A stretch of DNA of 64,000 nucleotides. Origin: Poseidonocella pacifica. GTDB taxonomy: Bacteria; Pseudomonadota; Alphaproteobacteria; Rhodobacterales; Rhodobacteraceae. The position numbers and the translations under genes are program-made. The stretch spans positions 186,001 to 250,000 of the forward strand of contig NZ_FOJU01000001.1 in the NCBI RefSeq assembly GCF_900111875.1. The letters run 5' to 3'. Below the pieces are notes generated by a model, which ran no database searches, was not told the DNA's origin, and saw only the letters and a list, made by a program, of their open reading frames with translations. Positions 29,377-37,784 of this stretch are shown here, piece by piece. The number at the start of each line of letters is the position of its first letter. The stretch's first letter is position 1.

Positions 29377-29409
29377 GGCCCCGGATTTGGTCTTCCCCAA
29401 ACCGGGGCC
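29377..29409 (-). other. Strong intercistronic hairpin after the binding-protein gene
   Basis: GGCCCCGG (complement of 29402-29409) pairs with CCGGGGCC (complement of 29377-29384), and TTTGG/CCAAA extend it inward, giving roughly 13 base pairs with a short loop. No T-run follows. Such elements between binding-protein and ATPase genes usually protect the upstream message and lower expression downstream. Confidence 0.6.
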
Positions 29410-29418
29410 GGTGTCAGA

Positions 29419-30699
29419 TCAGAAGCTGCCTTTGGGGTAGCTCATCGCGCTTACGCCCTCGAATTCGTCCGTGGGGTAAATGAACTGGAGTTCTCCGTCA
29501 TTCCACTGGGTCATGAGGAATGGCTTTTCGACAGGCAGGCCGCGATCATCCCAGGAAAAGCGCCCCAGAATTGTACGCACCGCGTCTTCCTTGGTGCGGG
29601 CGTCGAGCCAGTCTCCCATCGCGGCATTGTCGGTTGTTCCCGCGCCGACCATTGCCTGTTCGATACCCTGACAAACTGCGAAGGGAATTGCGCTGTCTTC
29701 ATCAGGGGGGGACCCATAGGCGGCTTCATAGGCGCCTACGAAATCCTGATTTGAAAACTCCGAACCGGCAAGGAGCGATTGGAAAGGCGCATCCGAGTGC
29801 CACGAAGTGTGAACCAGTACACCCTGAGCCGAGTCTCCGGTCCCTTCTAGGTATTCGGCTTGCGTGCCTTGGCTGAAATAGACCATCTGCGGAGTCGCGC
29901 GAACGGTATCGAAGGCACGGGTCAGTTGTACCGCTTCCTCGGCCGAAGCTGTGAGCCCGATGATGAGATCCGGTTCGGTTTGGCGCACTTGGTTGGCAAG
30001 GTTGAGCCAGTCGTTGAAACCTTCTTCGGGCCAACGCTCCGAATAGACAACTTCAAGTCCCAGTTCAGCAAGGTAGCCGGGCGACAGGTCCGCGACCTCG
30101 CTGCCGTCCGCCGGGTCAGTGACGATTTCTCCCATCAGACCAGACCAGACGCCGTTTGCGAAAAAGTCATCTGCGGAAATGATCGCAACCGTTTTGGGAG
30201 CCTCTTCAGCCGGGACGAGGTCTCGGACCACACCCGCGAGGGAAGCCCCGACATATTCAGCGGCATTCGGCTGGAAATAAAAGATATTGTCGTGTCCCTG
30301 CTCGTAGATACGCAAGGCACCGCCAGCGGGAAGCGCATGCACCATCCCGTTGCGCGCAAGTATATTGGCCACAGGGAAGGACAGCCGGGAAGAGAAGGTT
30401 CCATATACGGCTTCGACGCCGTCGACGTTCAGGAACCGCTCATACTGGTTGATCGCAGTTGCCGGGTCGGAGCGGTTATCAGAAACGATCAACTCGACCT
30501 CACGGCCCAGTATACCGCCTCGTTCGTTGATGAGATCAACGCAAAGCTCGTATCCTTGTTGGTGCTTCTGTCCGGCGATCGAGAAGCTGCCGGTAAGGGG
30601 CAGGGATGCGCCGATCTTGATGGGGCCGTCCTGCGAGAACGCAGGTGCGCCGAGGCTCGCGACAATGGACGCAAGACCGAGGGCTAAATTGGTTTTCAT
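29419..30699 (-). CDS. LIV-type ABC transporter substrate-binding protein
   Basis: A 426-residue periplasmic binding protein with signal peptide MKTNLALGLASIVASLGAPAFS. The mature part has the LIV-family start PIKIGASLPLTGSFSIAGQKHQQGYELCVDLINERGG and VYGTFSSRLSFPVANIL. The start at 30699 has GGAGG six bases upstream; Met codons further up lack one. It is the first gene of the operon, and a LacI-type operator lies 25 bases upstream of the start. The ligand is not evident. Confidence 0.9.
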   Translation of the reverse strand: MKTNLALGLASIVASLGAPAFSQDGPIKIGASLPLTGSFSIAGQKHQQGYELCVDLINERGGILGREVELIVSDNRSDPATAINQYERFLNVDGVEAVYGTFSSRLSFPVANILARNGMVHALPAGGALRIYEQGHDNIFYFQPNAAEYVGASLAGVVRDLVPAEEAPKTVAIISADDFFANGVWSGLMGEIVTDPADGSEVADLSPGYLAELGLEVVYSERWPEEGFNDWLNLANQVRQTEPDLIIGLTASAEEAVQLTRAFDTVRATPQMVYFSQGTQAEYLEGTGDSAQGVLVHTSWHSDAPFQSLLAGSEFSNQDFVGAYEAAYGSPPDEDSAIPFAVCQGIEQAMVGAGTTDNAAMGDWLDARTKEDAVRTILGRFSWDDRGLPVEKPFLMTQWNDGELQFIYPTDEFEGVSAMSYPKGSF

Positions 30700-30724
30700 A
30701 TCTTTCCTCCTCATTGGCTTCATC

Positions 30725-30740
30725 GCGCAATCGTTTGCGC
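30725..30740. promoter_or_regulatory. LacI-type operator upstream of the transporter operon
   Basis: GCGCAATCGTTTGCGC is an imperfect palindrome sharing the core GCAATCG.TTGC with the two other sites in this gap. It lies immediately upstream of the ribosome-binding site of the binding-protein gene, where a bound repressor would block initiation. Confidence 0.7.
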
Positions 30741-30995
30741 TTTGTTGGAAGTTCGGGCCTTTGGCCTCTCAACTCCTGCCCGCGTTTGTCGCGGATCTGT
30801 GAAACGTCTTTTCGTTCGGCGCGGGATCACCCGGACTTCGAGTATATGATGCGCCTGCGGTTTTCAGCGCGAGAACGGGTGCTCTACCTTACCCATGCGA
30901 TCCCCGGCCAATTTATAGCCGTCGCGGACCGCCTGCGCGCGCCTAGTCAAAGGATCCCCCCTCTTCGAGATCGCATCAGACGTCCTCCAAACGTA

Positions 30996-31017
30996 TTAAT
31001 GCAATCGATTGCATTAA
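30996..31017. promoter_or_regulatory. LacI-type operator, perfect 22-bp palindrome
   Basis: A perfect palindrome whose half is TTAATGCAATC, centred on the CG step typical of LacI/GalR-family operators. It sits between the divergent transporter operon and the lacI-type gene and is probably the strongest site. Confidence 0.8.
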
Positions 31018-31055
31018 CGGTAGACAGCGTTCTCCCCTACGTCAACGAAAAATAC

Positions 31056-31067
31056 GCAATCGTTTGC
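31056..31067. promoter_or_regulatory. LacI-type operator near the regulator gene
   Basis: GCAATCGTTTGC repeats the core of the other two operators and lies about 50 bases upstream of the lacI-type start codon, placed for autoregulation. The three sites span about 340 bp, a distance that would allow DNA looping. The remaining 419-base gap shows no gene. Confidence 0.65.
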
Positions 31068-31118
31068 ACGCTAACTAAACCTGAACTATCATCCCAAAGC
31101 AGATGAGTGAGAGGTTTC

Positions 31119-32159
31119 ATGAATAAACGCGCGACCTTGAAGGACATAGCACGCGAAACTGGGGTGCACGTCTCCACAGTCTCGCGCGCGCTCGATCCCA
31201 AGCGTGATACGCCCCTGAGCGAGGATGTCGTCGTACGGGTGCGGGATGCCGCAGAGAGGCTCGGCTATCGGCCGAACCGAATCGCATCTAGCCTGCGCAC
31301 GCGGAAAACGATGACGATCGGCGTGGTGATCCCGGATATCACGAACCCGATTTTCCCCCCGATCGTGCGTGGCATCGAAAGCGTGATGGAGCCGAGAGGA
31401 TACGCCTCGATCATCGTGAATACCGACAGTCAGAGGGGGAGGGACAAGCGTCTGATCGAGATTCTCCTGGATCGAGGAGTGGACGGCATCATTCATACTG
31501 CGGTGCTGCTGGAAGATCCCACAATCGTCAAAGTGGCGCGGTCTGGCCTGCCCGTCATTACGCTTAACAGGAAAATCGAAGGGACAGGCATTCCCTATCT
31601 TATCAACGATGAGGAGGATGGGATCAGGAAAGTCTTCTCGTTATTGTACAATCATGGACATCGCAGGATCGCGCATCTCGCTGGTCCGCTGGAACTCTCC
31701 ACCGGTCAACTTCGCCTAGATGCTTTCCGCAAGGCCGCCACCGACATGGGGCTCGATAGTGGAGCGCTCGCCATCGCCGAGGCTGAGCAATTCGACGAGC
31801 AAGGCGGACGCGAGGCCACCGCCAAAATCTTGGCCCAAGATCCCCACACAACAGCAATTCTGTGCGCCAATGATCGGTTGGCGCTCGGAGCGATCGATCA
31901 TTGCGCTGCTGTCGGGCTTGCCTGCCCGGATGATATTTCGGTGACTGGCTTTAACGACATGCCGTTTCTCGACATGATACCGCCGCGGCTCACAACCGTG
32001 AGAATTCAGCAATTTGAGGCAGGGGCCGCTGCTGCGGGGCTTTTGGTGAAGATGTTGAGTGGGCAAGGGGGGGATGTACCGGGTGAAACAATACTTCCCG
32101 TTCAACTGATGGAACGGGACAGTGTTTCGGCACCTAGGGCGGACGGAATTCGCAGTTGA
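31119..32159 (+). CDS. LacI-family transcriptional regulator
   Basis: A 346-residue regulator. Residues about 4-50 form the LacI DNA-binding domain (ATLKDIARETGVHVSTVSRAL with hinge YRPNRIASSLR). The rest is a periplasmic-binding-protein-like sensor (IGVVIPDITNPIFPPIVRGIE, TAILCANDRLALGAIDH, ISVTGFNDMPFLDMIPPRLTTVRI). The ATG at 31119 with GAGAGG just upstream is preferred over the GTG at 31107. It is divergent from the aromatic-type operon and flanked by three matching operators, so it is almost certainly its regulator. The effector is unknown. Confidence 0.9.
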   Translation: MNKRATLKDIARETGVHVSTVSRALDPKRDTPLSEDVVVRVRDAAERLGYRPNRIASSLRTRKTMTIGVVIPDITNPIFPPIVRGIESVMEPRGYASIIVNTDSQRGRDKRLIEILLDRGVDGIIHTAVLLEDPTIVKVARSGLPVITLNRKIEGTGIPYLINDEEDGIRKVFSLLYNHGHRRIAHLAGPLELSTGQLRLDAFRKAATDMGLDSGALAIAEAEQFDEQGGREATAKILAQDPHTTAILCANDRLALGAIDHCAAVGLACPDDISVTGFNDMPFLDMIPPRLTTVRIQQFEAGAAAAGLLVKMLSGQGGDVPGETILPVQLMERDSVSAPRADGIRS

Positions 32160-32291
32160 GGCTCTAGATTGTGATGTTCTCTCGAAGGGGGAGTGTCATC
32201 AAATGCATTCCACAGTTCGAAGAAAACTGAGAGAAACTTGCTTGAGTATCTGAGGTCTAGCCATCCGGCCCTTGATCAGCGCGTCATGAAG

Positions 32292-32366
32292 TGGCAGCCC
32301 GTAGGGGAATCGAACCCCTCTTTCCAGGTTGAAAACCTGGCGTCCTAACCGATAGACGAACGGGCC
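32292..32366 (-). tRNA. tRNA-Glu (UUC)
   Basis: On the minus strand, GGCCCGT pairs with ACGGGCT to form the acceptor stem. The anticodon arm is CCAGG-TTTTCAA-CCTGG with anticodon TTC, the T arm contains GGTTCGATTCC, and discriminator G plus CCA are encoded. Total 75 nt. It lies about 90 bases downstream of recJ on the same strand. Confidence 0.96.
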
Positions 32367-32457
32367 AAGCGCTGTCGTGAGGCGCGTTCTAGGCAAAGCA
32401 GCAGGGGGGCGCAAGAGGATTTTTCAGGCTTGAGAGATAAAATTTTCCTGCCGGGGT

Positions 32458-34197
32458 TCATGCGGGAGATGCGTCTTCGAGGCGAAGCTGTGGGCTGCGC
32501 CGACCGTTCCACAAATTGATCTCCAACCGCCCGGCAAGGTGGAACCGCGCGCCGCCATGGTTATCGAGGGCCGGGCCGAGCGGGCCGTCGAAGGCGCCGA
32601 ATGCGATCGCATCGATCTGGGGGCCATGCCCATCGCCGAAACGTACCTTCAGATGGTTCTCGCCGACGCGGCGGCAGGAATGAATTCGGCAGTCCGGGAA
32701 GGCGAATCTAGGGGCTGGGGCAGAAGCCCCGAAAGGGCCCGCCTCTTCCAGTTGTTCGATCAGCTCAACCGACGTCGCACCGGGCATGAGCGCGCCGTCG
32801 AGCAGCAGGTCGCGCGGACCCAAGGCCCCTGCGCCTTGCTTGTCCAGCAACTCCGCCAATCGCGCCATCGCCGCATCGAGGTTTTCTCGTGCGACCGTCA
32901 GACCTGCCGCCATTTTGTGACCACCGCCCTTGAGAAGAAGACCCTCGCTTGCCAATCGTTGGATTTGGGCCCCAAGGTCGATACCGGTCACGGATCGGCC
33001 AGAGCCTTTGCCCTCGTTCCCTTCAAGGCCAATGACGATGGCAGGGCGGTTGGTAGCTTCTTTCAGGCGGCTGGCGACGATGCCGACCACACCGGGGTGC
33101 CATCCTTCGCCTGCTGCCCAGACCAGCGGTGCATCAAGCCCTCGTTCTTCAGCCTGTGCCATCGCGGCGGCGCGTACCGAGGTTTCAATCTCGCGGCGCT
33201 CGCGATTCAGCTCATCCAGCTTCTCCGCCATGGCCTTGGCTTCATTGTTGTCCGCCGTGGCCAGAAGGCGTGCGCCGAGATCGGCCTTGCCGACCCGGCC
33301 GCCAGCGTTGACGCGCGGCCCCAACAGAAACCCCAAATGATGGCAGGTCGGGGCCTGATCCAGCCCGGCAACGTCGGCCAGAGCGACAAGGCCCGGCCGT
33401 TTTCGCTGGGCCATGACCTTGAGGCCCTGTCGAACAAAGGCGCGGTTTATGCCGATGAGCGGAGCTACATCGGCCACTGTGGCAAGCGCGACGAGGTCGA
33501 GAAGGGAGAGAAGATCCGGGCCGCTGGTGCCTCCCTCTCGCAACTGGCGGTTTGCCTCCACGAGCATGAGAAAGACCACGGCAGCAGCGCAAAGATGGCT
33601 CAGATCGCCGCTCTCGTCCTGTCGGTTGGGGTTGACCACGGCAAGCGCGGGGGGGAGGGTTTCTGCCCCCAGATGGTGGTCGAGCACGATCACGTCGGTG
33701 CCTTTGGCGGCGCCGATGGCCTCATGGCTGAGGATGCCGCAATCCACGCAGATGATCAGATCGTGCCCATTGGCCAAGGCGCGCATGGCAGTCGGATTGG
33801 GGCCGTAGCCCTCGTCGATCCGGTCGGGCACATAGAGCGTGGCCGTGCGGCCCATGTCCCGAAGCCAGCTCAACAGCAGCGCGGCGGAGGAGCCTCCATC
33901 AACGTCGTAATCGGCAAAGATGGCGATGCGTTGGCCCGTCCGGACTGCGTCCAGAAAGCGGGTGGTGGCGCGTTCCATGTCGCGCAAGCCGCGCGGGTCC
34001 GGCAGGAGATCGCGGATCTGGGGCGAGAGGAATGCACCGGTTTCCGCACTGGAGATTCCGCGCTTGGCGAGCAGGCCCGCCAAGGCGATGGGGAGCGTGG
34101 TTTCCTGCGCGAGCGCTTCGGCCAGCCGTGTTACTTCGGCGGTCGGCCCAAGCCATCGCCGACCCGTGATCGACGCCTCAACATCCAGAAAACTCAC
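32458..34197 (-). CDS. recJ: Single-stranded-DNA-specific exonuclease RecJ
   Basis: A 579-residue DHH-family 5'-3' exonuclease for recombination and mismatch repair. The DHH motif series is visible: FADYDVDGGSSAALLL (motif I), CVDCGILSHEAI, VLDHHLGAETLPPA (motif III) and GPRVNAGGRVGKADLGARLL. The DHHA1 part follows (GEGWHPGVVGIVASRLKE, GSGRSVTGIDL, LLKGGGHKMAAGLTV), with the C-terminal OB domain after it. Length is normal. It is 14 bases downstream of glpX; hom-glpX-recJ is a known Rhodobacteraceae arrangement. Confidence 0.95.
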   Translation of the reverse strand: MSFLDVEASITGRRWLGPTAEVTRLAEALAQETTLPIALAGLLAKRGISSAETGAFLSPQIRDLLPDPRGLRDMERATTRFLDAVRTGQRIAIFADYDVDGGSSAALLLSWLRDMGRTATLYVPDRIDEGYGPNPTAMRALANGHDLIICVDCGILSHEAIGAAKGTDVIVLDHHLGAETLPPALAVVNPNRQDESGDLSHLCAAAVVFLMLVEANRQLREGGTSGPDLLSLLDLVALATVADVAPLIGINRAFVRQGLKVMAQRKRPGLVALADVAGLDQAPTCHHLGFLLGPRVNAGGRVGKADLGARLLATADNNEAKAMAEKLDELNRERREIETSVRAAAMAQAEERGLDAPLVWAAGEGWHPGVVGIVASRLKEATNRPAIVIGLEGNEGKGSGRSVTGIDLGAQIQRLASEGLLLKGGGHKMAAGLTVARENLDAAMARLAELLDKQGAGALGPRDLLLDGALMPGATSVELIEQLEEAGPFGASAPAPRFAFPDCRIHSCRRVGENHLKVRFGDGHGPQIDAIAFGAFDGPLGPALDNHGGARFHLAGRLEINLWNGRRSPQLRLEDASPA

Positions 34198-34211
34198 GCA
34201 AATCCTCCGCC

Positions 34212-35186
34212 TTATTGCGGCATGTCTGTCGGGTTGCGATATATCATACGCCGCACCGAGCCTGTCTTGGAACGCATCAGCAAGGTCTCTGTCGTGGTGT
34301 AGCCGGGCTCCCGCTTGATGCCGGGGAGCAGCGATCCGTCCGTGACGCCGGTGGCGGCAAAGATGACGTGATCCGTCACGAGATCGTCGCGCAGATAGAC
34401 CCGATCAAGGTCGGTGATCCCGGCCTTCGCGGCGCGGCCCCGTTCGTCGTCGTTGCGGAACAAGAGGCGTCCAAAGATCTGTCCGCCCATGCATTTCAGC
34501 GCGGCCGCGGCCAGAACGCCTTCGGGCGCGCCGCCGGATCCCATGTACATATCGATGCCGGTCACGGCGGGTTCTGCGCAGTGCATCACACCGGCCACAT
34601 CGCCGTCGGTAATAAGGCGGATGGCCGCGCCGGTCTTGCGCACTTCGGCGATCATCTCATCATGGCGGGGGCGTTCGAGGATACAGACGGTAATGTCGCT
34701 CTCGGAGCAATTCTTGGCCTTGGCGAGCGCATGCACACGCTCAGAGGGGCTCATGTCGAGGGTCACGACGCCGTCGGCAAAGCCAGGGCCGATGGCGAGT
34801 TTATCCATATAAACATCAGGGGCATGCAGCATTGAGCCGCGCGGACCCATGGCGATCACGGTGAGGGCGTTGGGCATGTCCTTGGCGGTCAGCGTCGTGC
34901 CTTCGAGCGGGTCGAGCGCGATGTCCACACCGGGGCCTGTGCCACTGCCGACTTCCTCACCGATATAGAGCATGGGGGCCTCGTCACGCTCCCCCTCCCC
35001 GATGACCACAACCCCTTTGATATCGAGCTTGTTGAGCTGTTCGCGCATGGCGTTGACGGCGGCCTGATCGGCGGCTTTCTCGTCGCCGCGGCCTACCAGC
35101 TTGGCGGAGGCGATGGCGGCGGCTTCGGAGACGCGGGCGAGGCCCAGCGACAACATGCGGTCATTGAAATCGAGGGGTTTGCTCAT
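34212..35186 (-). CDS. glpX: Class II fructose-1,6-bisphosphatase GlpX
   Basis: A 324-residue gluconeogenic phosphatase with the metal-binding KGVVVIGEGERDEAPMLYIGEEVG and DIALDPLEGTTLTA motifs (Li-sensitive phosphatase fold). The start at 35186 (MSKPLDFNDRML) is preferred over the in-frame start 11 codons upstream because AGGAG lies just before it. It is upstream of recJ. A 255-base gap containing the 11-bp-periodic repeats separates it from hom. Confidence 0.94.
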   Translation of the reverse strand: MSKPLDFNDRMLSLGLARVSEAAAIASAKLVGRGDEKAADQAAVNAMREQLNKLDIKGVVVIGEGERDEAPMLYIGEEVGSGTGPGVDIALDPLEGTTLTAKDMPNALTVIAMGPRGSMLHAPDVYMDKLAIGPGFADGVVTLDMSPSERVHALAKAKNCSESDITVCILERPRHDEMIAEVRKTGAAIRLITDGDVAGVMHCAEPAVTGIDMYMGSGGAPEGVLAAAALKCMGGQIFGRLLFRNDDERGRAAKAGITDLDRVYLRDDLVTDHVIFAATGVTDGSLLPGIKREPGYTTTETLLMRSKTGSVRRMIYRNPTDMPQ

Positions 35187-35359
35187 CACGGGGGTCTCCT
35201 GCCTTACTCCGGTGGTCAAGGGTTAAGGGGGGCAGGGCCGGATCACAAGCGTGATTGCGCTAAAGGCGGGGGTTAGCGTGATCTTGTGCCGCCGAACGGG
35301 GCGCGGCGGCGAATCGATGGGCGCATCAGGTAAACAAGGGAAAATGCCCGATCGGGGCG

Positions 35360-35411
35360 GTATGACATGCGTATGACTTTTGTATGACTCGTGTATGACA
35401 CGATGTATGCC
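35360..35411 (-). repeat. Five GTATGAC repeats at 11-bp period, PHO-box-like array
   Basis: GTATGAC starts at 35360, 35371, 35382 and 35393 (exact 11-bp steps), with a degenerate GTATGCC at 35405. On the minus strand, the direction of glpX, this reads as GTCAT units: GTGTCAT, GAGTCAT, AAGTCAT and ATGTCAT with 4-bp spacers beginning AC. That is the geometry of PhoB boxes (7-bp CTGTCAT-like unit plus 4-bp spacer). The array ends 174 bases upstream of the glpX start. An 11-base unit cannot be coding, and the rest of the 255-base gap shows no gene. Confidence 0.65.
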
Positions 35412-35441
35412 GCGGCCCCGATTAACAGGGCGCGCGGGGGA

Positions 35442-36728
35442 TCAGACCTCTTCGATGCGCAGGGCCACCGGCGTATCGGCCACCACGTCCAGAGCGGTGA
35501 TCGCATCAAGCGCCAGCGCCAGCGGCTTGGGTGTCGTGCGATGCGTGACGATGAGCACCGGGGCGGCGCTGCTTTCATGGCTGTACTGGCGCATGCGGTC
35601 GATGGAGATGCCCGCCTCGCCGAGTTTGGTCGCAACCTTGGCCAGCGCGCCGGGTTTGTCGTCCAGCGTCATGCGCAGGTAGTAGGCGGCGGGCGAGGTG
35701 CCCATCGCGGGGGCCGCTTTGACGAGGCCGGTGGCGGGGCGTCCGAAGGTGCTGAAGCGGATGCCGCGCGCGATGTCGATCACATCGCCCATGACGGCGG
35801 AGGCGGTGGGGCCTTCGCCCGCGCCCGCGCCGCGCAGCACGATCTGGCCCACGTGGTCGCCTTCGATCACGACCATGTTGGTGCCGCCTTCGAGTTGGCC
35901 GAGCGGGGAGGTGTCCGGCACGAGGCAGGGCGACATGCGCTGTTCCAGACCGCGGCCTGTCATCTGGGCCACGCCGAGCAGCTTGATGCGATAGCCCATG
36001 TCGGAGGCCTGCTTGATATCCTCCTTGGTGATGCGGTGGATGCCTTCCAGCGCGACGGAGGCGAAATCGACCTGAACGCCGTATGCGATGGCGGCGAGCA
36101 GAGACAGCTTGTGCCCCGCGTCGATCCCGCCGACGTCAAGCTCCGGATCGGCTTCGAGATAGCCCAGCTTGTCGGCCTCGGCAAAGACTTCATCATAGGG
36201 CAGGCCCGCGCTCTGCATCCGGGTGAGGATATAGTTGCAGGTGCCGTTCATGACGCCCATCACCCGCGTGATCTCATTCCCGGCGAGCCCTTCGGTCAGG
36301 GCCTTGATCACAGGAATGCCGCCCGCGACGGCCGCTTCGAAGCGGATCACGGAGCCGGCCTGTTCGGCGGCAAGGGCCAGCGCGTGCCCGTGGTGGGCGA
36401 GCATGGCCTTGTTGGCGGTGACCACATCCTTGCCTGCGGCGATGGCGGCCTCCGTGGCGGCCTTGGCCGGGCCGTCGCTGCCGCCCATGAGCTCGACGAG
36501 CACATCGACGTCGGGGCGGGTGGCAAGGGCGACGGGATCGTCTTCCCAATCATAGCCCGAGAGCGAGACGCCGCGATCCTTGTCGCGGTTGCGGGCAGAT
36601 ACGGCGACAATCTCGATCGGACGGCCAGACCGTTCGGCAAGCAGGTTTGCCTTCTGGCGCACGATCTTGATGACGCCGGCACCGACCGTACCAAGACCGG
36701 CAATGCCGAGGCGGAGCGGTTCACTCAT
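35442..36728 (-). CDS. hom: Homoserine dehydrogenase
   Basis: A 428-residue enzyme of threonine and methionine synthesis, reducing aspartate semialdehyde to homoserine. It has the NAD(P)-binding start LGIAGLGTVGAGVIKIV, the catalytic region GTCNYILTRMQ...YDEVFAEADKLGYLEADPELDVGGIDAGHKL and a C-terminal ACT domain (YYLRMTLDDKPGALAKVATKLGEAGISIDRM). The start at 36728 (MSEPLRLG) is preferred over an in-frame start nine codons upstream. The whole family architecture is present. Confidence 0.95.
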   Translation of the reverse strand: MSEPLRLGIAGLGTVGAGVIKIVRQKANLLAERSGRPIEIVAVSARNRDKDRGVSLSGYDWEDDPVALATRPDVDVLVELMGGSDGPAKAATEAAIAAGKDVVTANKAMLAHHGHALALAAEQAGSVIRFEAAVAGGIPVIKALTEGLAGNEITRVMGVMNGTCNYILTRMQSAGLPYDEVFAEADKLGYLEADPELDVGGIDAGHKLSLLAAIAYGVQVDFASVALEGIHRITKEDIKQASDMGYRIKLLGVAQMTGRGLEQRMSPCLVPDTSPLGQLEGGTNMVVIEGDHVGQIVLRGAGAGEGPTASAVMGDVIDIARGIRFSTFGRPATGLVKAAPAMGTSPAAYYLRMTLDDKPGALAKVATKLGEAGISIDRMRQYSHESSAAPVLIVTHRTTPKPLALALDAITALDVVADTPVALRIEEV

Positions 36729-36811
36729 CGGGGGACCTCCGGAGGGGGGGGACATTCAGGGTTGGGGCGGCATGTAGCGGGTTCGGCAGGGGGGTGCAAT
36801 CCGCGCCGGGA

Positions 36812-37090
36812 TCAGGGCTGTACGGCCGTGCTCAGACGGTCGCGGGTGGGCGTGTCGATCACCGGGCCGCGCAGGGCGCCGGCGCGGGCCTCCAGCGCGG
36901 CGCGGCGTGCGGCGAGGCTTTCGCGCTCTGCTTCGGGCTCAGAGGCGGGTGTGCCGGTCAGAAGCTGGTCGAGGGGCAGCAGGTCGGGATAGGGCGCGGA
37001 GGCCACATCGGGGCCGATCCGTGCATCCAGTTCGGGCACATTGGCGCAGGCCCCCAGAGCGAGGCAGGCGGCAAGCAACAGGCATCTCAT
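36812..37090 (-). CDS. Small lipoprotein of unknown function
   Basis: A 92-residue protein with signal MRCLLLAACLALGAC, a lipobox ending at Cys15, followed by an Ala/Glu-rich helical stretch (EPEAERESLAARRAALEARAGALRG) that could form a coiled coil. The start at 37090 has GGGGGA upstream. Similar small lipoproteins occur next to hom in related bacteria, but I do not recognise a family function. Confidence 0.6.
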   Translation of the reverse strand: MRCLLLAACLALGACANVPELDARIGPDVASAPYPDLLPLDQLLTGTPASEPEAERESLAARRAALEARAGALRGPVIDTPTRDRLSTAVQP

Positions 37091-37192
37091 TGGCGGTCCC
37101 CCTTCGTGCCGGGCGCAGTGTAGCCTTGCACGCGGGGCTGGCAAGCGGGCGGTTCCATGCTATCGGGCACGGTGATCAACGAGGGAGCGACG

Positions 37193-37693
37193 ATGGAAGA
37201 CGATGTTTTGGCGATTGTGGCACCGTCACCGGTGCGTCGCGCGCTCGGGGTCGGGATGTTCTTCGGGCTTGGGGTGCTGTTGGTGGTGATCGCGCTTGGC
37301 CAGAATTTCGGCGGGTTCGGTTGGCAGGCCTTTACGCTGCTATGCGGCGCGGGGGCGTTGGCCTTGGGGGAGAAGATGCGGCGCGCGACGCGCAACCATG
37401 TCATTTTGCGGCCCGAGGGGCTGTTTGATGCGCAGGGCCGCGAGATCGCCCGGCTCGACACCATTGCGCGGGTCGAGAGGGGGGTCTTTGCCTTCAAGCC
37501 GTCCAACGGGTTCACCATCGTCACCAAAGTGCCGCAGGGCGCGAATGCCTGGGCGCCGGGGCTTTGGTGGCGGCTTGGGCGGCGGATCGGGATCGGCGGG
37601 GTCACCCCGTCGGGGCAGGCCAAGTTCATGGCCGAGATGATCGCCGAATTGCTGGTGATCCGCCCCGGAACGGAGCCCGAGCCGCGGCCGTAA
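37193..37693 (+). CDS. Small membrane protein of unknown function
   Basis: A 166-residue protein. Residues about 15-55 hold two adjacent membrane segments (GMFFGLGVLLVVIALGQNFG and GWQAFTLLCGAGALALGEKM). The rest is a PH-like soluble part (HVILRPEGLFDAQGREIARLDTIARVERGVFAF). The start at 37193 has GAGGGAG at a suitable distance. No family is named with confidence. Confidence 0.65.
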   Translation: MEDDVLAIVAPSPVRRALGVGMFFGLGVLLVVIALGQNFGGFGWQAFTLLCGAGALALGEKMRRATRNHVILRPEGLFDAQGREIARLDTIARVERGVFAFKPSNGFTIVTKVPQGANAWAPGLWWRLGRRIGIGGVTPSGQAKFMAEMIAELLVIRPGTEPEPRP

Positions 37694-37784
37694 ACTTCGG
37701 CGCGCAGGGGGTGGTCACCCTCGCGCGGTCGGACTACCGTGGGGGAACTGACGCCGAAGCGGCGCAATTCCGGGAAGGATAGTC

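Noticed and set aside
35391-36992. 533-codon plus-strand open frame opposite hom
   Set aside because: It is antisense to homoserine dehydrogenase; the Gly/His/Arg-rich composition is typical of a shadow frame.
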